Below, piece by piece: positions 1 to 7,275 of a DNA stretch of 22,298 nt. The DNA lies in contig JAIKXO010000174.1 in assembly GCA_024684065.1 (NCBI GenBank), positions 1 through 22,298 on the forward strand, written 5' to 3'. The notes under the pieces are model-generated. The model saw nothing but the letters and a program-made list of their open reading frames with translations. It searched no databases and was not told where the DNA came from. A program made the position numbers and the translations under genes. Each line of letters begins with the position of its first letter. Position 1 is the stretch's first letter. The DNA comes from Lachnospiraceae bacterium. Its GTDB lineage: Bacteria; Bacillota_A; Clostridia; Lachnospirales; Lachnospiraceae.

Positions 1-9
1 GTAAGGAAG

Positions 10-609
10 ATGACGACAGAAAAAAATACAAGGCCGGGAAGCGGGATTTTAAACACACAGGATTATGAGCTAAGGATAATAAAGAGCAGGCGCAAAACGA
101 TATCCCTGCAGATAAAAGATCAGGACACCGTTATCGTAAAAGCGCCTTACCGTATATCACAGCGATATATTAAGGACTTCGTCGCTTCCCATGAGAAATG
201 GATCAAAAGCCGGCTGAAAAAGATGAAAGAACTTAAGGAGTCCGCGGGCGAACCGTTATCCGATGAAGAAATAACACAGCTTTATAAAAAGGCGGGTGAG
301 TATATCCCGGCCCGTGCGGCTTATTATGCGTCTGAGATAGGCGTGACCTACGGAAGGATCACCATAAGAAAGCAAAAGACCAGGTGGGGGAGCTGCAGTT
401 CAAAGGGAAACCTGAATTTTAACTGCCTGCTGATGCTCACGCCTCCTGAGGCAATAGACAGTGTAGTGGTCCATGAACTCTGTCACAGGAAAGAAATGAA
501 CCATTCGGAAAAGTTTTATGATGAAGTATTAAAGGTGTTTCCTGATTACTTTTACTGGGACAGATGGTTAAAACAGTACGGAACCGGGATCCTTATGAGG
601 GGGAAATAA
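10..609 (+). CDS. YgjP/DUF45-family zinc metallopeptidase-like protein
   Basis: A 199-residue cytoplasmic protein with no signal peptide or membrane segment. The zinc site is visible as HELCH at residues 155-159, with a third histidine ligand five residues on (H165). The RWGSCS block at 125-130 upstream of it is a hallmark of the YgjP-like (DUF45, 'M48-like') family. The first ~75 residues are basic and match the family's N-terminal part (SRRKTISLQI, then HEKWIKSRL). Family members are about 160-240 residues, so it looks complete. The physiological substrate of YgjP proteins is not established. The start follows AAGGAAG only about two bases upstream, which is tight; sequence before the window could hold an earlier start. 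Family assignment is firm, function is not. Confidence 0.88.
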   Translation: MTTEKNTRPGSGILNTQDYELRIIKSRRKTISLQIKDQDTVIVKAPYRISQRYIKDFVASHEKWIKSRLKKMKELKESAGEPLSDEEITQLYKKAGEYIPARAAYYASEIGVTYGRITIRKQKTRWGSCSSKGNLNFNCLLMLTPPEAIDSVVVHELCHRKEMNHSEKFYDEVLKVFPDYFYWDRWLKQYGTGILMRGK

Positions 610-661
610 AGCGTGCTGCCCGGGAGTTCAGATGCAGGCGGCAGGATATGATCAGAAGCAG

Positions 662-701
662 GGAGTATTTCCGGTGAATGCGTTACGACGGAAAATGCTC
701 C
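662..701 (+). terminator. Weak hairpin, possible terminator after the YgjP-like gene
   Basis: The arms at 662-673 (GGAGTATTTCCG) and 689-701 (CGGAAAATGCTCC) pair almost completely, with one G-T wobble and one bulge, around a 15-base loop. There is no good T-run after it (TTATAACGGAGTTTT), so intrinsic termination is uncertain. It could instead be an mRNA leader structure for the epimerase gene. Confidence 0.3.
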
Positions 702-714
702 TTATAACGGAGTT

Positions 715-743
715 TTGAGAAATATGTTTGGTTAATAAATATA
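715..743 (+). promoter_or_regulatory. Candidate sigma-A promoter upstream of the epimerase homologue
   Basis: TTGAGA at 715-720 and AATATA at 738-743 are separated by 17 bases in an AT-rich stretch just upstream of the gene at 769. The -35 match is fair and the -10 match is weak. This is an inference from sequence only. Confidence 0.3.
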
Positions 744-768
744 AAGATATCACGGGAAAGGGGGCTTT

Positions 769-1641
769 ATGAGATATACGATAGAGAACGGATCGGTAAA
801 ATGTATGATCGACTCACACGGGGCGGAATTAAAAAGCCTTGTCAGGAAGGAGGATGGCAGGGAGTTTTTGTGGTACGCCGATGCTACGTACTGGAACAGA
901 ACGTCTCCGGTGCTCTTTCCGTTTGTCGGCGCGGTAAAGGACAAGCTTTACCGGTATAACGGAAAGGAGTATACCATGGGGCAGCACGGGTTTGCCCGGG
1001 ATATGGAGTTTTCGCCTGATTCGCAGGACAGGGAGGAGATATGGTTCGTCCTGACGGAAAGCGAGGAAAGCCTTTCCGATTATCCGTTCGGATTCCGGCT
1101 TAAGATCGGCTACAGGCTCGAAGGATCCTCGGTAAAAGTAATGTGGAGCGTGAAGAATACAAACTCAGGGGAGATGTATTTTGCTATCGGAGCCCATCCG
1201 GGCTTTCTGGTAAAAAGTCTTGACGGTCACGCGTTCCGCCTTTATGACAAGACAGGAAAGACGGTGTCTCAGATCAGAAATCGTAAGGTGGCAGCGGGCG
1301 GATGCGTAAAGGATGAATCGGAAGAGATCTCCGTGCCCGGGGGCAGGCTTGCCATCTCAAAGGAGCTTTTTGATAATGACGCGCTGGTGATCGAGAATGA
1401 CCAGATAGGAAAGGTCGGGCTGGAAGATCCGGAAAATAATACGATCGTTACGGTGACCTTCGATGCTCCGCTTGTAGGATTATGGTCTCCGCCCCGTAAA
1501 AATGCGCCGTTTGTATGCATCGAACCCTGGTATGGCAGATGCGATGCGGAATCTTTTTCGGGAGAGCTTAAGGACCGGGACTATGAGCAGAGGCTTGAGG
1601 CCGGAGAGGAATTTTTTGCGGAGTATGTGATATCCGTATGA
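769..1641 (+). CDS. Aldose 1-epimerase family protein (LacX-like)
   Basis: A 290-residue cytoplasmic protein of the galactose mutarotase-like beta-sandwich superfamily, LacX-type subgroup. Family landmarks are present in order: WNRTSPVLFPFVG (R44) near the N-terminus, GQHGFAR (H73), GAHPGF (H143, the position of the catalytic acid histidine in mutarotases), and IEPWYG (E252, the position of the catalytic base). Length is typical. Such enzymes interconvert alpha and beta anomers of aldoses or hexose-6-phosphates; the actual sugar cannot be read from sequence. A purine-rich GGGAAAGGGGG precedes the ATG at good distance. No operon partner is evident: the upstream gap is 159 bases and the downstream gap 315 bases. 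Confidence 0.9.
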   Translation: MRYTIENGSVKCMIDSHGAELKSLVRKEDGREFLWYADATYWNRTSPVLFPFVGAVKDKLYRYNGKEYTMGQHGFARDMEFSPDSQDREEIWFVLTESEESLSDYPFGFRLKIGYRLEGSSVKVMWSVKNTNSGEMYFAIGAHPGFLVKSLDGHAFRLYDKTGKTVSQIRNRKVAAGGCVKDESEEISVPGGRLAISKELFDNDALVIENDQIGKVGLEDPENNTIVTVTFDAPLVGLWSPPRKNAPFVCIEPWYGRCDAESFSGELKDRDYEQRLEAGEEFFAEYVISV

Positions 1642-1956
1642 TCATAATGACAATGTTTGACCGGATTGTGAGAGCACGAGGCGCGGAACGATCTGACCCC
1701 GGCATCATAATATTTATACTGGATATTACGGAGAAATTTGTGTAAAATATAATATCGGATATCGGGACGAAGACAGGATTTAAAGTTCAGGCCCGGTCAT
1801 CCGAAGGTTCTGTTACTTAAAACCCGGGTGTTTGCGGGGCATATGAGCTAAAGCGGTATTATTATGCTTAACGGCAAAATATCATGTCCCTTAAACATAA
1901 TTATGAGAAAAAAATCAGGAAAGGAAAAACTCTTTATCCACACGGGGAAAATCGAA
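1642..1956. other. 315-bp intergenic region before the chemoreceptor
   Basis: No convincing gene was found. It holds a TATAAT hexamer at 1748-1753 without a good -35 element. It also holds a weak sigma-D/FliA-like arrangement, TAAA at 1781-1784 followed after 16 bases by CCGAAGGT, which matches the flagellar-type consensus only partly. Long in-frame extensions of the downstream gene (ATG at 1864 or 1903) lie here but lack ribosome binding sites. Regulation of the chemoreceptor is therefore unresolved. Confidence 0.4.
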
Positions 1957-3969
1957 ATGAAGAAGAAAAGAAAATCTCTGAAAAAATCACTTTTAACGCG
2001 GATCATCATCTATGTTGCGATAATCATTGTGATAATCACGCAGATCGGTATTAAGCTTGAAGCCGATAATCTCCAGTCCATGATCAATAATATCCTGGCG
2101 CGGGAATCGGTAACTTACGCAAACGAGGTGCAGAACTGGTGGAACGGGATAGAGACAAGAGTCAGCCAGACGGCGGATATATTAAGAAATATCCCGGAGC
2201 TTTCCTATGATGAAGCTTTGGCGATGCTTTTAAAGCTGACGGAGCTCGATCCGGATTCCCAGGACATTTACATGGCTTTTGGCGATACGGGCAAGTTCTT
2301 GGACGGTTCCGGATGGGAGCCGGATGACAGCTTTGTATTTACGGACAGACCGTGGTATCAGGGCGCTGTCGGAAAGAACGGAGAGATATATGCGTCAGAG
2401 CCTTATGTGGATGCTTCCACCGGAAAAACCTGTCTTGCAAGCTCGATCATGATACGGGACAATGTAGTATTGAGCAGTGACGTGACCTTTGACAAGGTGG
2501 CGGAGATGGTTAGCGGTTTTAAGTCCATTTCACCCGATGCCAGGTACTATATTATCAATAAAGATACACAGGATATCCTTATAAGCAGCAATGGACAGGC
2601 CACCGGCGAGACTCTGGCTGCTTCTGCTGATCCTGTCTGCGCAGGCCTTGCGCCTGTATTTGCGTCCCTTAACACGAGCCCTGTTCCTGACGGGAGCAGA
2701 GTCGTAACGGCAAAGACGGCAGCAGGTTCCATGATGTTTACGGCAACTGATATCGAAGGGACCTCCTGGGTAGTTGTCAATGCAGTGCCTTCTTCGCTTT
2801 TGAGCAACAGTATTTTACGTGTCATGTTTATTACCTTTGTAAGCGCGATCCTGCTTCTGATACTCCTTTCCATACTGATCTACTACAGTATCAGCAAGGC
2901 TATCAATCCGGTAACTACGGTAACGGAACGCATCACGGACATCAGTAAGGGAGATTTTACCGTTACGCTTGTTCCGGAGGGCAATAACGAGATCACAACC
3001 CTGAGCGAAAGCCTGAATGAATATATCAGCAAGATGAGGACGACGCTTAACGCGCTTGCGGATATTTCCGGTGCGATGAATAACAGCGCGGGACAGTGCT
3101 TTGATATTTCACATACCCTGTCTGACGCGAACCAGAACCAGGGAGAGTCGATCGAAAAGCTCAATTCTACTTTGATGGATATGAATTCATCGATAGAAGA
3201 CATAGCAAACGCGGCTACCGAGCTTGCCGCCACCTCCGGCCAGGTCGCGCAGGATGCTGAGGATGTAAGAAAGCTCTGTGACAATACTCTTAATGCATCT
3301 TCCAGGGGCAAGGAAGAGATGGAGAGTATGACAAAGAATGTCGGCACGCTGAACGAGACGATAAACGAACTGACGAAGCTTATACGGGCTACCGCAAGAT
3401 CGGTAGAGGAGATCACCGGGATCACGGATACCATAAATGCCATATCAGCACAGACCAACCTCCTTTCCCTGAATGCTTCGATCGAGGCAGCCAGGGCCGG
3501 AGAGCTTGGAAAGGGCTTTGCAGTCGTCGCTTCCGAGGTAGGGCTTTTGGCTAAACAGTCTTCCGAAGCTACGGAGACGATACGGACCCTTGTTGATGAT
3601 ATTACGAAGAACATCTCGGATATCAACGGGAAGGCTGATATCTGCGTAAAGGATATGGAAGCCTGCTTAAGCGGAGTGGAAGGAGCCAACGATTCCTTCA
3701 ATAATATCTATACCGATGTCGCAAAGGCAGCTGACGGCATTGTCGGGATCGCCAACGCCATAGAGCGCATAAACAGTGTTGCCTCCAGTAATGCCGCAAC
3801 CACCAAGGATCAGGCTCTGAGCATAAACGAGGTTATCGAGCTCAGCGACATGATCGTTACGGAGAGCACGAAGCTTCGTGAGGAAACACAGAACATTACG
3901 AGCATTTCGGAAAACCTGAACCAGTATTCCGATGAGATAAATTCGGATCTGTCACAGTACACGGTCTGA
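1957..3969 (+). CDS. Methyl-accepting chemotaxis protein (Cache-HAMP-MCP)
   Basis: A 670-residue membrane chemoreceptor. It has a basic N-terminus ([10 protein letters not shown]), TM1 at about 15-32, and an extracellular Cache-type ligand domain at about 40-280 that includes the DRPWYQGA and [11 protein letters not shown] patterns typical of dCache domains. TM2 follows at about 285-312, a HAMP linker at about 313-365, then a long helical signalling domain. The hairpin tip (about 490-530) carries the highly conserved [23 protein letters not shown] sequence, here named only by its ends IN...RAG, followed by [11 protein letters not shown]. No CheB/CheR-binding pentapeptide is seen at the C-terminus. 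The start at 1957 is preferred because GGGGAAA lies 7-13 bases upstream. In-frame ATGs at 1864 and 1903 have no ribosome binding site, and using them would put a 31- or 18-residue polar tail before TM1. The ligand is unknown. Confidence 0.93.
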   Translation: MKKKRKSLKKSLLTRIIIYVAIIIVIITQIGIKLEADNLQSMINNILARESVTYANEVQNWWNGIETRVSQTADILRNIPELSYDEALAMLLKLTELDPDSQDIYMAFGDTGKFLDGSGWEPDDSFVFTDRPWYQGAVGKNGEIYASEPYVDASTGKTCLASSIMIRDNVVLSSDVTFDKVAEMVSGFKSISPDARYYIINKDTQDILISSNGQATGETLAASADPVCAGLAPVFASLNTSPVPDGSRVVTAKTAAGSMMFTATDIEGTSWVVVNAVPSSLLSNSILRVMFITFVSAILLLILLSILIYYSISKAINPVTTVTERITDISKGDFTVTLVPEGNNEITTLSESLNEYISKMRTTLNALADISGAMNNSAGQCFDISHTLSDANQNQGESIEKLNSTLMDMNSSIEDIANAATELAATSGQVAQDAEDVRKLCDNTLNASSRGKEEMESMTKNVGTLNETINELTKLIRATARSVEEITGITDTINAISAQTNLLSLNASIEAARAGELGKGFAVVASEVGLLAKQSSEATETIRTLVDDITKNISDINGKADICVKDMEACLSGVEGANDSFNNIYTDVAKAADGIVGIANAIERINSVASSNAATTKDQALSINEVIELSDMIVTESTKLREETQNITSISENLNQYSDEINSDLSQYTV

Positions 3970-4009
3970 GCAGAGGCCGACCGGGTCATTTTTTCTCAGG
4001 TTCTTTTAG

Positions 4010-4040
4010 CCGGGAACATGCCGATCATGGCATTTCCCGG
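4010..4040 (+). terminator. Probable terminator hairpin after the chemoreceptor
   Basis: The arms at 4010-4022 (CCGGGAACATGCC) and 4029-4040 (GGCATTTCCCGG) pair as a 12-bp stem with a single bulged base and a 6-base loop. It is followed by TTATCATTTCC, a weak T-rich tail. It lies between the MCP stop and the strong RBS of the next gene. Confidence 0.55.
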
Positions 4041-4088
4041 TTATCATTTCCGTGAAACAACGGTCAGGCATTAAAAAGGAGGAATATT

Positions 4089-4325
4089 TTGGGAATAATT
4101 CTTGGGATCATAACAGGTGCGGTATCCGGATGTATCGCCGGAGCTATCATGCACAGTAAAGGAGGATGGATCAGAAATATCATCCTCGGACTTGCTGGAG
4201 GTTTTGTCGGAAGCTTCCTTTTCGGCCTCATCGGATTTGAGGCATCGAACATCATTGGAACCATTATCACATCAGTGGTCGGAGCATGTCTTGTTATCTT
4301 TATCGGAAGAAAGCTGTTAAAGTGA
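4089..4325 (+). CDS. GlsB/YeaQ/YmgE-family small membrane protein
   Basis: A 78-residue, very glycine-rich hydrophobic protein with three predicted membrane helices: GIILGIITGAVSGCIAG, then NIILGLAGGFVGSFLFGLIG, then IIGTIITSVVGACLVIFIG. The pattern MGIILGIITGAVSG...GGW...NIILGLAGGFVG is that of the 'transglycosylase-associated' GlsB/YeaQ family (about 80-85 residues), linked in Gram-positives to envelope and stress physiology, though its biochemical role is not known. Translation begins at TTG (4089): AAAGGAGG lies at 4076-4083 with a spacing of 5-6 bases, and no ATG fits. The next gene starts 49 bases on with its own strong RBS. Confidence 0.88.
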   Translation: MGIILGIITGAVSGCIAGAIMHSKGGWIRNIILGLAGGFVGSFLFGLIGFEASNIIGTIITSVVGACLVIFIGRKLLK

Positions 4326-4374
4326 CGGGGCATATTGCTGAACAAATATTATTTTTATTACTCAGGAGGAAATC

Positions 4375-5019
4375 ATGAAAAGAAAATCCGTTATATTTTT
4401 GCTTGCGGCAGCTATGGTGCTTTCACTGACTGCATGCAGCAGCTCGAAAACAACTACGACAACCGTTTCCACAAGCTTTACGGATGAGAACGGGGAGACT
4501 ACGACTCATACAACCACGACAACTACCGAAAACGGGCAGACCACTACGGAAGAGGATACAGCGACAACCGTTTCGGAGGAAGAGCCTGATGAGACTGAAG
4601 AAATAGTTACTGAAGAGACAGTTTATGAGCCGGATCCGGAAGATATCCCGACTCTGAGAGATGAGTGGGCCGAGTATTTTGAATACGGAGCGGAAGGACA
4701 GACAGATGAGGATGAAACGGTACTGTTCACCTATGATGATCCGGAAAACCTTACCCAGGCGGCTTTGATGATCATAAGTCCGGATAATGAATTGACGCTC
4801 TATGATATCGGTCCGGTAAGGGCTGAAGAGGACTACTATGTGATCGAAGACATTGACGGAGATGTTGAGCTTCCGTTTGCGATCACCGATACTGCCGATG
4901 ATTACTTCGAGATGGGTTTCCAGGATGGCAGCTATGCTCAGCTCTATTATGTTGATAAGGATACGATCATCGATGATATGGTTTATGTCATAGAACAGGT
5001 TTACGGTGAAGGAGAATGA
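4375..5019 (+). CDS. Thr-rich, acidic lipoprotein of unknown function
   Basis: A 214-residue lipoprotein. The signal peptide MKRKSVIFLLAAAMVLSL ends in the lipobox LTAC (Cys at residue 21). A low-complexity linker follows (about 22-65) made of Thr runs, Ser, Gly and Glu, then an acidic domain of about 140 residues (LRDEWAEYFEYG... to ...MVYVIEQVYG) with alternating hydrophobic and acidic residues. I recognise no family for the C-terminal domain. An excellent RBS (CAGGAGGAAATC) precedes the ATG. Its TGA stop overlaps the ATGA at 5016, and the following protease gene begins within a few bases, so the two are very likely co-transcribed and possibly translationally coupled. A surface partner or inhibitor role for the protease is only a guess from position. 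Confidence 0.85.
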   Translation: MKRKSVIFLLAAAMVLSLTACSSSKTTTTTVSTSFTDENGETTTHTTTTTTENGQTTTEEDTATTVSEEEPDETEEIVTEETVYEPDPEDIPTLRDEWAEYFEYGAEGQTDEDETVLFTYDDPENLTQAALMIISPDNELTLYDIGPVRAEEDYYVIEDIDGDVELPFAITDTADDYFEMGFQDGSYAQLYYVDKDTIIDDMVYVIEQVYGEGE

Positions 5020-5024
5020 CAAAC

Positions 5025-7235
5025 ATGATTGAAGTGATAACCGGATCAGTAAAACGGATATCAGTCAGGGCGGTTACCGCCCTGGCTTTTCTGCTTTTGT
5101 TAACAGGTCCTGTGACGGGATGCTCGCCTGAGCAGGAGACAGAGACGGAAATAGAGTTAGAGGCAGCGTTCTCAAACGGTAACGGGGCTTTTTCGGAGAG
5201 TTCCAAAGGTTCTCTCACGGGACGGTCCGGATCGGATGATAGCGGCTATGAAGGGCGCTTTGGGAACACACAGTCGGGTAAACGGTATGTGGAGCCGGTA
5301 TCTTTTATCGAGGGCGATTTTTACGGAAAAAAGATAAGGGATGAGGATGATGCGCTCGACGCCGTTTACAGTGTCATCGAAGAGCTCGGAGGGGATGATG
5401 AAACGGTTATCGAGCTGGTAAACATTCGTCCGACCGAGGACGACATATACTATTATACTTTCCGCCAGCTTGAGGCTGATACGACGGTCTATGGCTCATC
5501 ATTAAAGCTTGTCGTAGGAGCGGACGGATATATATCAGCTCTCATAAGCTCCCTTGTTCCCGGAATCGATGCCCTGGAAATGTCGGAATGGGCCATTACG
5601 GAGGAAGAAGCGGAAGAAATCGTCCTTTCGGAGAATTCTGATCTTAACCTGGCCATTGTCGAGGGGGCCAGCGAGCAGACACTGCTTCCGTTTATGGACG
5701 ACAGTGAAGAATTCTATTATGCCTGGGTCGTATATACAAATAACGTATATGACGAGTTCGATACGGCATATCTTGCGCATTACGTGGATGAAGAAGGAGA
5801 GTATCTCTATGCGCTGCCCGTCACGGCACCGGGCAGTGCGGACGCGCTTTCGGGCGAAGGAGCGTATCTTGCCTTCACAGGCTTTAAGGAAGGAACTTTA
5901 GACGTTACGGTAGAGAAGTCGGATGGTACTAAAGAGAATATAACGGTTCCGACACTTATCGATAAGGAAACGGGGGACGTATATCTCGGGGATCTGGATA
6001 GAAAGATCCTGGTGGCGGATTATTTCAGTTTTGTTGAGGATGATGAGATCGATATCCGGAAAAAGGGAAAGAAGGGATTTGCGGATAACGAACTTCTGAT
6101 CTATGACACATTTATCCGCATCTACGATACATACTCTGAAATGGGCTGGGATGGACCTGACGGAGACGGTTCGCCGACACTGCTTTTAATGGACTGGGTG
6201 GACGAAAACGGCGATGTGGTCAATAACGCCTGTTATGCAGGCCGTCAGTACGGGTTCGAGGTGTTCCAGTTTAACAGGGAGGATCCGGACGGCGAAAATA
6301 CGGACGTGATGGCCCATGAATTTACCCACTGCCTTACAACCACGCTTATGCTGAATAATCTTTATTATAACGATTACGGCGCTATCAATGAATCCTTCAG
6401 CGATATCTGCGGCAATCTTATCGAGGCTATGCTTGAAGACACCGAGGATACAACATGGTTAGTCGGAGAGCATGAGCAAAACGGAGCTTACAGGTCGATG
6501 AGCGATCCCCATCTTTTTGAGCAGCCGGCGTTTTCCTGGGATATTTATTATGTACCTCATCCGGAGACGGTTTCCGAGAATAATGATAACGGCGGCGTCC
6601 ATATCAACTCTTCGCTCTTAAACCTGATCGCATACCGGCTTAACGAAAGCGGAATGGATTATTCAGACCAGCTGTATTACTGGATGAATGTCGCGCTTGC
6701 GTTAACGCCCAGGACAGATTATGAGGACCTGTCAAAGATCCTGACCTGGTGTATCAGAGAAGCGGGGTATGAGGAATATAAAGAGATATTGGAGGATGCA
6801 ATAGAAGAGGTAAGGATCGACGATCCTTCCATGCCGGAAAAACTTTCACAGGACCTCGGGATGGTTAAGTTTGATTTTCCATTTGCGGATCCGGACAATT
6901 ACCATTATGCCACGGTTCTGTTTATGGAGCTTAATGATCTCTACGAATACGTATCATGGCCCATGGAGGATGGTCAGGGTATCGCGGTGTCTTTACCGGA
7001 GGGAGACTATGCGGTGATAATATTCCTTGAAAATGAGGATGGTTCGGATTATATGGATATCCTGCTGACGGAAGACGGCTTTGTTGAGATCGAAGATGAG
7101 TTCGAGCTGTATGAGCTTGTGGATGAGGTCGATCCGGTTGATTTCTGTCATGTGAAAAGAGGAAAGGTTCTTGAACTGGATTCAGAAACGCTTGTTCCGC
7201 TTCTTAAGAAGGCGGAAAGAAGGCTGTGGAGATAA
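5025..7235 (+). CDS. M4 (thermolysin-family) metalloprotease, lipoprotein
   Basis: A 736-residue secreted neutral metalloprotease. The signal peptide ends in a lipobox-like VTGC, which predicts a lipid anchor. A Ser/Gly-rich spacer and a propeptide-like region follow (DDALDAVYSVIEELGG, about 110-200, resembling the FTP/PepSY propeptides of M4 enzymes). The catalytic domain shows the complete thermolysin signature: HEFTH at 431-435 (zinc ligands H431 and H435, catalytic E432), GAINESFSD with zinc ligand E456, and DNGGVHINSS with the proton-donor histidine H526. A beta-rich extension of ~130 residues follows the peptidase domain. The start at 5025 is chosen because AGGAG lies 10 bases upstream; the ATG at 5016 would leave only one base of spacing. 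The protein is unusually acidic for an M4 enzyme. It lies directly after the lipoprotein gene and 40 bases before a second protease gene. Confidence 0.92.
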   Translation: MIEVITGSVKRISVRAVTALAFLLLLTGPVTGCSPEQETETEIELEAAFSNGNGAFSESSKGSLTGRSGSDDSGYEGRFGNTQSGKRYVEPVSFIEGDFYGKKIRDEDDALDAVYSVIEELGGDDETVIELVNIRPTEDDIYYYTFRQLEADTTVYGSSLKLVVGADGYISALISSLVPGIDALEMSEWAITEEEAEEIVLSENSDLNLAIVEGASEQTLLPFMDDSEEFYYAWVVYTNNVYDEFDTAYLAHYVDEEGEYLYALPVTAPGSADALSGEGAYLAFTGFKEGTLDVTVEKSDGTKENITVPTLIDKETGDVYLGDLDRKILVADYFSFVEDDEIDIRKKGKKGFADNELLIYDTFIRIYDTYSEMGWDGPDGDGSPTLLLMDWVDENGDVVNNACYAGRQYGFEVFQFNREDPDGENTDVMAHEFTHCLTTTLMLNNLYYNDYGAINESFSDICGNLIEAMLEDTEDTTWLVGEHEQNGAYRSMSDPHLFEQPAFSWDIYYVPHPETVSENNDNGGVHINSSLLNLIAYRLNESGMDYSDQLYYWMNVALALTPRTDYEDLSKILTWCIREAGYEEYKEILEDAIEEVRIDDPSMPEKLSQDLGMVKFDFPFADPDNYHYATVLFMELNDLYEYVSWPMEDGQGIAVSLPEGDYAVIIFLENEDGSDYMDILLTEDGFVEIEDEFELYELVDEVDPVDFCHVKRGKVLELDSETLVPLLKKAERRLWR

Positions 7236-7275
7236 TGCGGAGGCAAAATCCCTTTAAACTTAGGAGAAGATCATC

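Noticed and set aside
1781..1808. Sigma-D/FliA-like promoter for the chemoreceptor (TAAA-N16-CCGAAGGT)
   Set aside because: Only about half of the -10 consensus matches. It was attractive because chemoreceptors are often in that regulon, but it is too weak to call.
2883..3701. 272-codon open frame on the minus strand inside the chemoreceptor gene
   Set aside because: It lies entirely opposite the conserved MCP signalling domain, has no family resemblance and has a Ser/Val-rich composition typical of an antisense shadow.
4117..4320. 67-codon plus-strand open frame overlapping the GlsB-type gene
   Set aside because: It is an out-of-frame shadow of a well-supported membrane protein gene and has no RBS of its own.
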